Assembly: GCA_954871525.1 (NCBI GenBank)
Contig: OX940866.1
Span: 10,315,001 to 10,379,000 of the forward strand
DNA from: Parietaria judaica
Lineage: Eukaryota > Streptophyta > Magnoliopsida > Rosales > Urticaceae
Direction of reading: 5' to 3'
DNA length: 64,000 nucleotides
The notes beneath the pieces were generated by a model. The model had not been told where the DNA came from. It saw nothing but the letters and a program-made list of their open reading frames with translations, and did no database searches. The translations under genes and the position numbers were made by a program. Shown here piece after piece: positions 33,766 to 45,162 of this stretch; the first letter of the stretch is position 1; every line of letters begins with the position of its first letter.

Positions 33766-36700
33766 TAGGGGTGAACAAATGAAACCGAAAAACGATTTTT
33801 TTACCGAAAACCGACTAAACCGATACCGCATAAACCGCAACCGCTATTAAAGCGGTTTAAACCGAATGTACCAAAAAAAAAACCGAATACTCGAATAGAA
33901 TAAAATAGGGTGTTCGGTTTTAATAGAAAAACTTTAACCGGTTACCCGGTTTTACCGATTTAATTAAATATGCTATTATATTTAATTATTTTATACTTAC
34001 CGTTACCTTATCTACCGTCATTTGGACCATACTTTATCTTACCTCTCTGTCAAACATACTTATCACAAGTTACCACCATCCATGCTTATCACCATAACTA
34101 CACTATAGCTATCATTTCATTTTTACTATCAGCTTTTTCACCTATACTCGTCAGTACTCTCTCTTTCAATTTCATTTCCATCTCAACACACCACACCATA
34201 CCATGGCTCCAACTTTCTGATTTCAACTATGAGTTCTTAGTCGCACTCTGTTCTTCGTTTCACACCCTTACTCTAGCTATTTGAGTTAGGGAGTTTGTGT
34301 TTCCATCAGGTATGATTCTTTCAGCCATGCAATGTTATCTTGAGAGATTTTTAGAATGGTTGTTTCATGATGCATGCAGATCTACTCTTCTCCTTCAGCG
34401 CATCTTCTTCTAAGTTCGATCAAACATTTCTACAGCTACTGCATTACCACAGGTTCGATCTTTATTTATAATTTTTGGTTTTTTTTTTCCCACTATTCTA
34501 TACTGTAATGTTTTAGAATCTCGCTTACTTAATTTATTTTTGGGAAGTGTTTATGTGATGTGCTTAGGTTCAATCTTTATTTTTTAGTTTCTTTCTTTAC
34601 TATTCTATACTGTAAATTTTTGAACCTTGCTTACTTAATTTGTTGTTAGGATGTGTTCATTTGATGTGTTTATTTGAGTGTTTTTATTTATTTATTTATA
34701 TTTAGGCTTTCAGTTTTAGGATGTTTTCATGGAATGTGTTTATTTGAATAAGACTTTTTTTTTTTCTTATCTCTCGGTGTTTCTTTGTTGATGTTTTCTG
34801 TGTTATTGTTTTAGGCTTTTCTTTGTATTTTCGTATCTCTCAATGTTTCTTTGTTGATGTTTTCCTTTGTTATTGTTTTAGGATTTTCTTTGATGTCTGG
34901 AAGCAAAGATAATTTGAAAACCTCATTTATGACGACTCTCCCTAGTCAAACTCCAATTCTTGAGCCTACTCATCAAATGGAGGTGGAGAATGGATCTCCA
35001 GATGGTGGTGTAGTTCAAGAAGAAGAAGAAGAAAAGCAGAAACGAGTTAATGCTTCTCAGGTGTGGGATCACTTCAAAAAGATGCCTGGTGGTAAACGTG
35101 CTATGTGTAATTACTGTAGTATCACTTACGCATGCGATCCTAGGAAGAATGGAACATCAGCAGTTCGTGCTCATATGAAAGTGTGCAGAAAGAGTCCGCT
35201 TGCAGATGTCATGAAGAAGCAGAAAACGTTGGCATTTAGCTACAAGCCAGGGCAGCCGCAGAAGGCGTTACAAGCAGTGCATTGGAGCAAGGACGGATTT
35301 CGAAATGCATTGGTTCGTTATATTGTACTTGATGAGCTTCCTTTCAAGCATGTTGATGGAGAGGGGTTCAAAGAGTATTCAAAGTACATGAACTCGAAGT
35401 TTTTCCCGATTTCTCGAATTACAATTGCGAGGGATGTTATGAAGATGTTCGTTGTTGAGAAGAAAAAACTCCGAAATGATATGAATGGCCATCGCATAAG
35501 TTTCACTACAGATACTTGGACTTCAATTCAAAACATCAATTACATGTGTGTCACAGCGCATTGGATTGATGCTAACTGGAAGCTTTAGAAGAGAATCATT
35601 GGATTTTTTCAAGTGCCAAACCATACAGGAGAGACCATCGCAAAAGAATTGATGAACTGCTTTAACGATTGGGGCATTACAAAGATTGAAACAGTGACTA
35701 TGGATAATGCCACATCCAATACCACCGCTATAGAAAAGCTGAAAAAGAAGTTGAAAGAGAAGAATGGTAGTCTTGTTTTGGATGGTATGTTTCTCCACAT
35801 AAGGTGCATCTGTCACATTGTTAATCCGATCGTTGGAGATGGTTTAATAGAGTTGGGAGATTCTGTTCCAGCTATTCGTAATGTTGTACGATACGTTAGA
35901 TCTTCTCTTGCACGTCTGAAACGGTTCAAGGAGTTTGTCGAAGCAGAGGAAATCAACTCAAAGGCGCTTTTGTGCTTGGACGTGGCCACTAGGTGGAACT
36001 CAACGTATCTTATGTTGGATGCTGCCTCGAAGTTTCGAAGGGCCTTTGATCGACTAGATGAAGAGGATTTCAATTACAAAAGTCATTTCGCGGACATACA
36101 TACTGAAGGTCCACCCCGTGACATAGATTGGGATAATGCTGCAGTGTTTGTGAAGTTTCTGAAGACTTTTTATGAACTCACTGTAAGGCTTAGTGGCAGT
36201 ACTTATGCCACATCAAACCTTTGTTTCTCTGAAATCTGTGAAGTGAAAGGAAAGCTTGTAGATGTCGCAAGCAACAGCTGGAATCTGATGTCAAAAACAG
36301 CCGTCGAGAAAATGAGAAAGAAGTTTGAGAAGTACTGGGGAGATCTGGGAAAAATAAACCCTGTTGTATTCCTTGGAGTCGCTCTTGATTCGAGATACAA
36401 GATGACATATATTCGTCACTGTCTTGCTCTGATGTACGATAGAGAATCGGCCATCAAGACTGCAAATGATGTTGAGCTACTGTTGTATAAGCTACTCAAG
36501 GAATATGAGGTACCGTCAGCTCCTCAACCAACCCGCTCTCAAAGTGAAGTTCCTCGCAACAATGATCCTACAAACTTCTTACCTCATTTATGAATATGAA
36601 GCAAGTTGCTCAGGACTCGGTGTCTAAGAATGATGTGGATCGCTATTTAGCTGAAGACGGAGAGAAAACAATGGCTGCTAATTTTGATATCCTTGTGTGG

Positions 36701-37566
36701 TGGCATGCGAATAGTGGGAAATATAGTGTGCTCTCAAGGATCGCCAAAGATATTTTAGCGCGGGTTCCAGTCTCAACGGTGTCTTCCGAATCTGCATTTT
36801 CCACTGGTGGTCGCGTACTTAACCCTTTTAGGAGCTCTCTAACTCCTAAGACTGTTGAGGCATTGGTCTGTCTTAAAAGTTGGTTGAGCTCAATTCTAAA
36901 CACTGGCAGCGCAACGACGGTTCAAAGTGATTATGTGCATGAGATTGAGACTTTCATGGATTCTCTTCAAGCCGAAGATTCAGGTAACACTATTTTTTTT
37001 TCAATACAATAGATGATATTATATGCAGTTGGTTCCTGTTTGAAAATATATATTTTTTTCTTCATAGTAGATGATATAATTATAGGTGGCAATGGGAATG
37101 GCCAAGCGCAGGATGGCGAAGTTATGCCTGATGTCTGAAACAAGCGATTATGAAGCTACACTTTTGGGTTATGACAATTAGAATTGTCTAATGCATAAGA
37201 CATATAGAATTGTCTTTTTGGATAATGACTAATATAATCTAGACTCTGTAATATTAGTACTAGTACTATGTTTATGTTTACGTGTAATATTGTGTAATAT
37301 TAGTACTATGTTTATGTGTAATATTAGTATTTAGTACTAATGTGGAATATTAGTAATCTATATATGTAGATAAGTATATTAAAAGCGGTAAATGTGGTAA
37401 AAAAAAACCGAATAGCGTAACCGAACACCGAATACGGATTATACGGTAAATGCGGTTTTTACCTTTTAAAATAGAGTATTCGGTTTTCATTTTAAAAATA
37501 CCGAAATGTGGTCTTCGGTCTATTATTTGTCATAAACCGCACCGAAGACCCGTATGTTCACCCCTA
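33766..37566 (+). mobile_element. hAT element, 3.8 kb, nearly complete
   Basis: Perfect 8-bp duplications GTACATCG (33758-33765, 37567-37574) flank termini TAGGGGTGAAC / GTTCACCCCTA. Both subterminal regions carry many AACCGAA / TTCGGTT-type motifs. The interior holds one transposase gene with a 5' leader (introns likely) and one 3' intron. Size, ends and gene content match an autonomous hAT; only the two lesions in the transposase argue against present activity. Confidence 0.93.
34893..37138 (+). pseudogene. hAT transposase (BED finger, RNase-H core, hAT dimerisation domain)
   Basis: The start ATG at 34893 follows a likely acceptor TTTTAG. A BED zinc finger lies at about residues 50-95 (WDHF...MCNYCSITY...VRAHMKVC). 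The catalytic core includes FTTDTWTS (first Asp), a TAG stop at 35586-35588 where Gln is expected, and TMDNATSN (second Asp). After DPTNFL a one-base frameshift near 36575 moves the frame to the C-terminal dimerisation domain (ILVWWHANSGKYSVLSRIAK, VSTVSSESAFSTGGRVL). The last exon begins at 37086 after a GTAACA...TTATAG intron and ends at TGA 37136-37138. With only one stop and one frameshift, this is a recently inactivated gene. Confidence 0.9.
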
Positions 37567-37574
37567 GTACATCG

Positions 37575-38117
37575 TTTTCACAACCCTTATCGTTTTGTAG
37601 TTCTCCTAAAGTTAAGTTTATTCAATTTTTTATCTTTTTTTTTTATTTAATTATGTTTAATCAGCTCAGCTCGCAACATTACTTTGTCTCGGACTTATTC
37701 AAACATCGATTTATATACAAATCAAACTATAATATTTTAAAATAACCCAAACCAGAAAGCATCGCAATGAAATAAAAAATAAAAAACACTTCCAGAAACA
37801 AATTATTCTTTGAAGTTTGAAATAATACACACGGTTAGGATGAGTATGATAGAAAACGACATAAAATGGCACAATATATGAAAACAATAGTTAATTCCTC
37901 AAATGAAGAAAACGACATCTAAATAAACGTACAGTCAAACTGAAATTCGGTAAATTTAAATTGAAACGACACAATACTTCAAAACGACTATAAAAGTTAA
38001 AAAATAATCGATAAAAACATGGGTAAGGGTAAAATTTTATACCTTTTCCCAGCTTCAAATATTGATTTTAAAACCGGGTATATCATGAATGGTATGAATA
38101 AGCCGTTACTTAGGTTT
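37575..38117. other. intergenic, no gene recognised
   Basis: AT-rich flank of the hAT element; no supported features. Confidence 0.5.
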
Positions 38118-38121
38118 TAGT

Positions 38122-38178
<57 letters not shown>

Positions 38179-39087
38179 GGGAAAATTGTTAATATATATT
38201 AAGCTTGGGCGTAAACGTCCCGTGAAACAGTATTGACAAACCACTGAGGGCAATACAAACACGAGAAATCGGACGTTAAGACCGTAAGGCGTTGTTTTGC
38301 GATGGCATTTGCCGCCTCGTTACATGCTCTCGGGATCCATTGGCACTCGCCGGGCGTTCCAATAGCGTGGGCTAAGGACCGGATATCCCCTAAGATCGGA
38401 CCTTGAAGACCACGGTGGTCCTCGCTCTTCGTTAATTGCGTTGCTCGTAGACAGTCCGACTCCATAATGGAGATCTTCCAGCCATGTGTAAGCGCAAATT
38501 GGAGGCCTCGTCGTATGGAGATGCATTCCGCGGAGAGGGCCGAGTCCACGGGTTCTACCAATGAGGCCGTCACACCCAAAACAGCTCCCCGGTGGTCTCT
38601 CACAATAGCGGCGACTGCTGCCCGGCATGTTGACTCCTCCCAAGCGGCGTCAACATTAAGTTTCAACCCGCCGTCCCTCGCCCCGATCCAAGTTGTCGGT
38701 CTCTCGGCACTGCCCATCCTCAGTGGCAACATTCTATGAGCGCACTTCTTGAACGAAGTGAACAACCCATCGATCTCGGCGACCCAAGCTTCCGGCGCCC
38801 TAGCCCGATTCTCAAAGAGATGAATATTTCTATCGGTCCATGCAGCCCACACTAAGCCGCAAAAAAAAAAAATCCAGATTCGTCTTGGAGAGAACCTCGC
38901 ACGCCCTAAGGCATAGTTCCCTAACCGGGACTTCGCCGGTTTTTTCCGCCCACCGGTGAAGTGACGAGGATGCCCAAATTGCTTGTGCCCTCTCGCAACT
39001 CCAAACGGCATGGAGAGCGTCCTCTGGGGGCCCCCACAAAAGCCACAAAAAGGAAGGCAACTGTACTGTTTTACTAAAAATAACCAA
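38118..39087 (-). mobile_element. 5'-truncated LINE (L1-type) 3' end
   Basis: The minus-strand coding end (39087-38199) is followed, in its orientation, by a short tail and a long (TA)n tract at 38176-38123. The upstream ORF1, endonuclease and RT parts are absent. 5' truncation is normal for LINE insertions. The Pack-MULE begins just beyond its truncated 5' side. Confidence 0.7.
38199..39087 (-). pseudogene. LINE zf-RVT plus RNase H domain fragment
   Basis: The N-terminal piece carries a zf-RVT-like pattern (CGFCGG...ALHAVWSC), but only across two frames, so a frameshift lies near 39020; another follows near 38870. From about 38780 the frame is open through a type-I RNase H: LKLNVDAAW (first Asp), AECISIRRGL (Glu), IMESDC (Asp) and RACNEAANAIAKQ, ending at TAA/TGA near 38199. 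This RNase H is the RVT_3 type found in plant LINEs and in stand-alone domesticated genes. Here the context is a LINE relic. Confidence 0.78.
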
Positions 39088-39394
39088 TAAAAAATAGGGT
39101 CAATGAGCCAAATGCCCATTTGTGACTCAAGGTTTCGAAAAAATGCCCATTTCTATTTATGGTAATCCAAACAACCCATTAATTAAAATATGGACCAATA
39201 TACCCTTTTAATTAATTAATTAATTAATATTTAGCATTTAAATTATGTTTAAAATTAATTAATAATTCGAATTAAATAATAAAATCAAAATAATTTTTTC
39301 CTTAAATGTAGCTAAATAGAATAACTGATTAATCTTAATCATTCCTTAATTATTTTTAAATTTTTTCTCCCTATTAATAAGTATGCTAACGAAT

Positions 39395-39790
39395 GTCAAA
39401 CTGTATATATATACCAATATCAAATGCTAAATTTATTTACCAAAATTGTATATGTATATACCAATACTTAAGCGGGGAGTGCTTGTGCAAATCGTAAATA
39501 TCAACACGAATTTAGTATATGTATATACCAATATAAAACTGTAAATTTAATTACCAAAATTGTATATGTATATACCAATACTTAATACGGGGACATTTTG
39601 TACAAATCGTAAATATCAATATGAATTTAGTATATGTATATACCGTTATCAAACTGTAAATTTAATTACCAAAATTGTATATGTATATACCAAATCTAAT
39701 ACGGGGACTGCTTGTGTGAATCGTAAATATCAACATGAATTTGGTATATGAATATACCAATATCAAACTGTAAATATATTTACAAAATTT
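39395..39790. repeat. ~115-bp tandem repeat, about 3.5 copies, inside the Pack-MULE
   Basis: Units share TATATGTATATACCAATA, AATCGTAAATATCAACA, GAATTTAGTATATG and AAACTGTAAATTTAATTACC. Confidence 0.8.
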
Positions 39791-39792
39791 TA

Positions 39793-40057
39793 TTAACGTA
39801 CGATGGAGCGCTCGGCAACGACATCGCCATAGTCAGAGCGGGACATCATGGCGCCGGCTCCGGCGAGCTGGTCGGCGGTGCGGACGCCGTTGAGGAGCGC
39901 GAGCTGGAGCTTGTGAACGACATCCTTGACAGAGGTCGGAGGTGGTTTTGGGTCGCGACTCTTGTCGGTTGTTGTCGTCCAACCTCCTCGGCCGCCGCGC
40001 CCACGGTCGTCGTGCCCACGGTCGCCGCGCTCTCCGCCCGAATCCGGCGATGGTGGT

Positions 40058-40101
<44 letters not shown>

Positions 40102-40120
40102 CGATCTGTGAGAAGGAGAG
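39793..40120 (-). pseudogene. captured fragment resembling the first exon of RPAP2 (Pol II CTD phosphatase)
   Basis: On the minus strand, a (CT)n leader (40097-40053) is followed by a Gly/Arg-rich stretch and then SVKDVVHKLQLALLNGV, RTADQL and MSRSDYGDVVAERSI. This closely resembles the N-terminus of the plant RPAP2/RTR1-like CTD Ser5 phosphatase, where these residues precede the zinc-binding cysteines. The match stops at the GTACGT at 39803-39798, which looks like the original exon-1 donor, so the capture took a genomic piece (leader, exon 1 and the start of intron 1). There is no catalytic domain. Identification is from memory of the conserved N-terminal motif. Confidence 0.68.
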
Positions 40121-40396
40121 AGAGAGAAATAAATGGGGATATAAAATTTTAATTTTTTTTGGTCAAAGTAACAAACTAATTTGAAATCTGATAAATATGG
40201 GAATAAATCAACCATAATTTCAGGGAAATGAAATTTGAAATTATTTTAAACGAAAATAAAAATTATAATTAAGAACAGGGTTATTATGGTCCAAAATTTA
40301 TGTAAAATGGGCATAAATGAAATAATTTAAAATATGGGCATTTTCCTCAAACCTTAGGTGGTTTTTGGGCATTTGGTGTGTTTTTCTTAAAAAATA

Positions 40397-40775
40397 CTTT
40401 GGTACTTATCGGTAAAATCTAATAGACACCAATTTTGTTTAAACTAGTTTTTTTTTTTTTTAATCGATAGTTATTGTTTCTGCCTTCGGGTACTAGTTTC
40501 ACTTCTTGCTTACTTTGATCTTAAATTACTTTGTTGTTTCTGCTTTTGAAATAGCTCTTTTTATTTTAAGCTTTACCTTTACATGATGACATCGAAACCG
40601 CATGGAATAAGAATATTCTTTTCCTAAAAAAAAACAAGGAATATTCTTGCATACAATTACAAGATATTCCAATTAAATCCCATATTATTTAATTTTGAGT
40701 TTTGACGTGCCAACAATTAAAAAAAAATACATATACATGGCTCCGAAACCATATGATAAATATACAAAATAAGGT
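40397..40775. other. upstream region of the purple acid phosphatase gene
   Basis: AT-rich; a TATA-like ATAAATATAC lies just before the ATG at about 40756. No other motif was identified. Confidence 0.4.
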
Positions 40776-41559
40776 ATGAGAGAAACCCCTCCATGGATTA
40801 TCATCTCTCTGATCGTCGTTGCTTTGGTGATAGCAACGGCGAGCGAGGCCCGAATTGCCACCACTCTCGACGGCCCATTCGAGCCCGTGATGCGCCGGTT
40901 CGACCCGGTGCTCCGGCGAGGCAGCGACGACTTACCGATGGACCACCCCAGGCTCAAGAAAAATGTGACTGGGAATTTCCCTGAGCAGATTTCTTTGGCC
41001 ATATCTTCACCGTCTTCTATGTGGGTCTCATGGGTCACTGGTTCGTTTACAGTACTTCTCTTCAACACTCGAATATAGCTTGGCCAATTTGGTTACCACT
41101 ATTTGTAATTTATGTATGAAGTGATAGGATTAGTATTCAGACTGTGCTCAACTAATTATGTTAGAGTAGTGACGTATGCATCGTTAACAGAATCAGTTGC
41201 TATACAATGTATATATATACTCTGTAATAGCAAAAGCAATACAAGCTGAGACCATCTCCATCCCGTTACTCCATTTTCTAATCCATTTTGCAGTACATGT
41301 CACATCAAATATTATTTCATCTCCATCCCTACTCCATTTTTTACACCAAATTGATATATTAATTTTTATATTCAACTTTCTCTTATTTATCTTTATACCC
41401 CTATATTTATATAGTATCTTTCAATTAGATCACTTGTTTATTATTTAAACAAAATATCATTCCATAAAATATTTCAATATATAAATACACACAAACTTAT
41501 ATTAATATTTATTTTAATAAAATGACAATGCAACACAAATAAAATAAAATAAACAATAA

Positions 41560-42938
41560 TTATGCATCCGAATTAGAATATTCCTCCCACAAATGGTCGA
41601 TCAATGCATTTCGGAGTGCGATATGTGCATCTTTGTCTCTTATTGTTCTGTAGCGAGTGAAAAACTCTTGAAACCATGTACCATCATTCTCTGAAAGATC
41701 AACCTCCAATGGTGGTGTTTGTCTGTAAACTTCAATGGGCACGTTGAGATCACGCTCATCTTCTATTATCATGTTATGCATAATTATGCATGTAGTCATT
41801 ATATCTTTTAATACTTCTTTTCTCCAAAATCTTGACGGTCCCGCCACAATTGCGAACCGTGCTTGGAGAACTCCGAATGCACGTTCTACGTTTTTTCTAC
41901 AGGAATCTTGCATCATCGCAAAATATTGTTTTTTTGGGCCACGCGGCTCTCGAATAGTTTGCACAAGGGTAGACCTTTTTGATATATATTATCAGCCAAA
42001 TAGTAACCCATATTATACTCATTTCCCTGTATGACATAGTGAGCGGGAGGAGCAATACCTTGAGTAAGATTGGAAAATAAGTGAGAAGACTCTAACACGT
42101 TGATGTCATTGTTGCTCCCAGGCATGCCAAAATAAGCGTGCCATATCCAAAGATCATAATCAGCCACAGCTTCTAGAATAATTGTAGGTTTTCCGCTACG
42201 ACCCGGATATTGTCCAGCCCACCCTGTAGGACAATTTTTCCATTTCCAATGCATACAATCCAAACTGCCCAACATTCCTGGAAAGCCACGTTGTTGACCT
42301 ATATGGAGAAGTCTGGCGACGTCATTAGCATTTGGTGATCTTAAATATTGCTCAGAAAATACCTCCACCATTGCTCGGCAAAACCTCTTCAAGCTTTCAA
42401 TCGTCGTCGACTCGGCTATTTTGTAGTACTCGTCAGTGGCATCTGCTGGAACACCGTATGCCAACATTCGAAACGCAGCTGTTATTTTTTGAAGAGGTGA
42501 CAAACCAAGTCTACCAATGTTATCCACCCGTTGTACAAAATAGTTGTCGTGACTTTTAACAGCATCCACTATTCGGAGGAATAATGACCGAGACATTCGG
42601 TACCTCCGACGGAGCATGGCCTCATTGTACATCGGGTTTTCTGAGAAGTAATCGTTGAAAATTCGTAGGTCTGCACTTTCTCGATCCCGGTGGATGAAAG
42701 CACGTCGTGGATTCGACCCTCCTACGTGGTAAGAGGTGTTTTGCTCGGCGACTTGTTGATTTAGAAGCTGCATGATTGTGAGATTATTTTGGACAACTTG
42801 ATGACACATAACTTCATATTGTTCATCAAGTTGAACCAGTTGAAGTATTAAATCGTCATCAGAGGAAGAAGACGAGTTAATATTCATTTTGAGAGATGAA
42901 AGATGAAGTGTGTTGAGAGAATTCGTATTAAAATTCAT
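41560..42938 (-). pseudogene. PIF-Harbinger transposase (DDE type)
   Basis: The ATG at 42938 begins a 341-codon frame: Ser/Asp-rich N-terminus, the HTH-like region (RRRYRMSRSLFLRIVDAV), RLGLSPLQKITAAFRMLAYG, then the DDE core with GSLDCMHW (first Asp) and GMPGSNNDINVLE (second Asp). Near 41950 a frameshift moves to the frame carrying KNVERAFGVLQARFAI (catalytic Glu), MTTCIIMHNMI and the C-terminus EEYSNSDA-stop at 41560. Some residues of 'YPKW' are also lost at the junction. Apart from this break it is full length. Confidence 0.9.
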
Positions 42939-42964
42939 CGGAACTTAGACTATTTATAGAGCCG

Positions 42965-43290
42965 GTTCGGGAAGCGTGAGATTCCGGATAAGTGGTGATA
43001 GTGACTGGTCACATCGCGTCAGAGAGATTTGGGAAGCGTGAAATTCCGGATAAGTGGTGACAGTGAGTGGTCACATCACGTCAGAGCGGTTCAGGAAGCG
43101 TGAGATTCCGGATAAGTGGTGACGATGAGTGGTCACATCACGTCAAAGCGGTTCGGGAAGCGTGAGATTCCGGGTAAGTGGTGACAGTGAGTGGTCACAT
43201 CACGTCAGAGAAATCGGGGAGCGTGAGATTCCGGATAAGTGGTGACAATGAGTGGTCACATCACGTCAGAGCGGTTCGGGAAGAGTGCAA
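42965..43290. repeat. ~62-bp tandem repeats between the two Harbinger genes
   Basis: Five full and one partial copy (starts near 42971, 43033, 43095, 43157, 43219, 43280). Each has GAAGCGTGAGATTCCGGATA followed by AGTGGTGAC, GTGAGTGGTCACATCACGTC. The imperfect GTGAC...GTCAC palindrome recurs in every unit. The array lies in the bidirectional promoter of the transposase and the Myb-like gene. Confidence 0.88.
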
Positions 43291-43380
43291 TTCTTGATGA
43301 GTTTTTGCTATATATAGTATCTTCCATAAGTTGTATTTTCATCCAATTTTTTTTGCCAACAAACAAAACTTTACATCAAA

Positions 43381-44310
43381 ATGTCTATCCGAGCTTCTGG
43401 ATACTATCATGAAGAAGACAGACTTCTTTGTCGAGTTTACATGGAGATTTCTCAAGACCCTATAATCGGCATTTACCAATCAGCTGAAATGTTTTGGGAT
43501 CGTATTTTAGATCAATACAACAATGAAAAAAAAACAACTTCGGATACGCGTTCAATGCGATCAATCCAGTCCCGGATCCAATTAATTGAGAAAGCTGCAA
43601 GGAAAATGCATGCCTGCATTTGAAAAATTGAGAGCAGAATTCCGAGTGGTGCTTCAACTGAAGATATTGTGAGTATTTTAGTTTTTTCTTATCCTTTATT
43701 TAATTTTACATAATTTTAATTAGTTTAGTTGATTTGCAGATGGATCAAGCTAAAGTGTTGCTTGCAGAAGACCCAAAATTTCGAACAGGATGGAAGTTTG
43801 ATCATGTGTGAAACATCATTAAGAATTTTGAAAAATTTCAAGATGGACGCTCAAGTGCCAAAAAAACATCTCGAGGTTCATGCTTTCTTTCAGAATCCGA
43901 ACAAGAAACTCCTGTATCATCTTTTGAGCGACCTATTAGAGTGAAAAAAGCCAAACTTAAAAAGAAAATAGATGACAACATATCGTCCTCCATTAGGATG
44001 GTTGATGAAAAAAATGATTTAATTCTTGAGGAAATGAGACAAGCAAAGGAAATGAGGGAACGCCTATTGGTAAGTATCAATGAGACTTATAAGCTGAAAA
44101 AAAGTCAAGGAAGACAATAAAATAATGAAAATGAATTTAGATGCGATATCAGATCCTGTTGTTCGTGCATTTTGGGGAGCTGAACAAGCTAGGGTTTTAC
44201 GAGAGAGAGAGGAAGAACAACGACCTCAAACACCATTTCCTAATTCCGGTTCATATTCACAATATTTTACCGGTCTTGGGGGATCCGACGCTAATTTTCC
44301 CGAGTATTAG
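43381..44310 (+). pseudogene. PIF-Harbinger Myb/SANT-like accessory protein
   Basis: The ATG at 43381 starts a trihelix/SANT-like domain (YYHEEDRLLCRVYMEISQDP, FWDRILDQY, RSIQSRIQLI). A TGA at 43621-43623 interrupts HACI-KIES. The exon continues to a GTGAGT donor near 43670, the intron ends TTGCAG near 43739, and exon 2 reads MDQAKVLLAEDPKF with a second TGA (Trp expected) at about 43809. Exon 3 (44125-44310) gives RAFWGAEQARVLREREEE and a Phe/Tyr-rich end. In this superfamily this protein helps bring the transposase to the element ends and the nucleus. Two stops make it inactive. Confidence 0.82.
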
Positions 44311-44874
44311 TCTATATGTTGTATTTTATTTCCAATTTTAGTTTGTTGTAATGTGTTTCTTATTATGTTAATGTCTTTTTTTTTCTTTATTTCCAATTTC
44401 GATGTTATTGTAATGTGTTTCTTATTATGTTAATGTCTTTTTTTTTCTTTTTTTTTTCAATTTCAATGTTTTAATATTAATGTTATTTTCTTTCGATATT
44501 AATATTTTAAAAGTATTGTGGTATTTTAAATATTTAATATGATAAATTTATAATAAGAAATAAAAATATATTAATAAATTTAAGGATAAATATAATATAA
44601 TTTTAGAAATCAGTGTAAATATATAAACTATACATTTTAGAAGGACCAAAATATAAATAAAAAAAATTTATGCAGCAAGCTACAGTATCACGCCAAATTT
44701 GGCGTACTACTGTAGCTACAGTAGATTGCACGCCATTATGGCATTGGGAATGAAGGTGGAATGGAGCATAATGTTGACTGCATTTCACCCAAATGAAGTG
44801 GAGCTGCAGTTGCTCTGAGTTTTATCTTTTTCATGGCTTCCTAAGAGAATTCTTTCTTCTTCATAATTCTGATA

Positions 44875-44886
44875 TGGTATCAGAGC
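44875..44886 (+). other. primer-binding site of copia-3
   Basis: TGGTATCAGAGC immediately after the left LTR, complementary to initiator tRNA-Met. Confidence 0.9.
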
Positions 44887-45162
44887 AAGTTTGCTCACCA
44901 TTGCTTCACCTTCATTCCTCGCTGTTCCAGATCTCTGGTTCCCTCCATTAACGGAGCTTGACTCTCATCGATCGGCGATTCGTTCTTCGTCTTTCCAGAT
45001 CTCTGATTTTCACCATTAACAGAGCTTGATTCTCATCGCTCGGCGATTCGTTCTTCTCCTTTCCGGATCTACGGTTTTCTTCATTAACGGAGCCTGTTTC
45101 TCGTCTTTTGGCGATTCGTTCTTCGCTGTCCAGATCTCAGATTTTCTTTGGATCCCTCAGTC

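Larger units (their letters stand above)
39097..40387. mobile_element. Pack-MULE carrying an RPAP2-like exon
   Basis: Inverted ends of ~100 bp, left starting GGGTCAATGAGCC and right ending GGTGTGTTTTTCT, both with AAATGCCC / GGGCATTT motifs. They are flanked by perfect 9-bp duplications TAAAAAATA (39088-39096, 40388-40396). The interior contains a ~115-bp tandem repeat block (39395-39790) and a GC-rich host-gene-like fragment (39790-40110), but no transposase. That combination defines a Pack-MULE. Confidence 0.85.
41250..44815. mobile_element. PIF-Harbinger element (3.57 kb) in the copia-3 5' LTR
   Basis: The left terminus GACCATCTCCATCCC and the right terminus GGAGCTGCAGTTGCTC (imperfect inverted GAGCA..CTCC type) are flanked by TGA at 41247-41249 and 44816-44818, the 3-bp duplication size of PIF-Harbinger. 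It has the two expected divergent genes, transposase (-) and Myb-like ORF (+), with a shared upstream region of ~60-bp repeats. The sharing of CTGAG at both sides leaves the exact cut uncertain by two bases. Confidence 0.88.

Noticed and set aside
40020..40130. Gly/Arg- or Arg/Glu-rich coding frames on both strands near the (GA)n run
   Set aside because: They come from a simple (CT/GA)n repeat in the captured leader; no family match.
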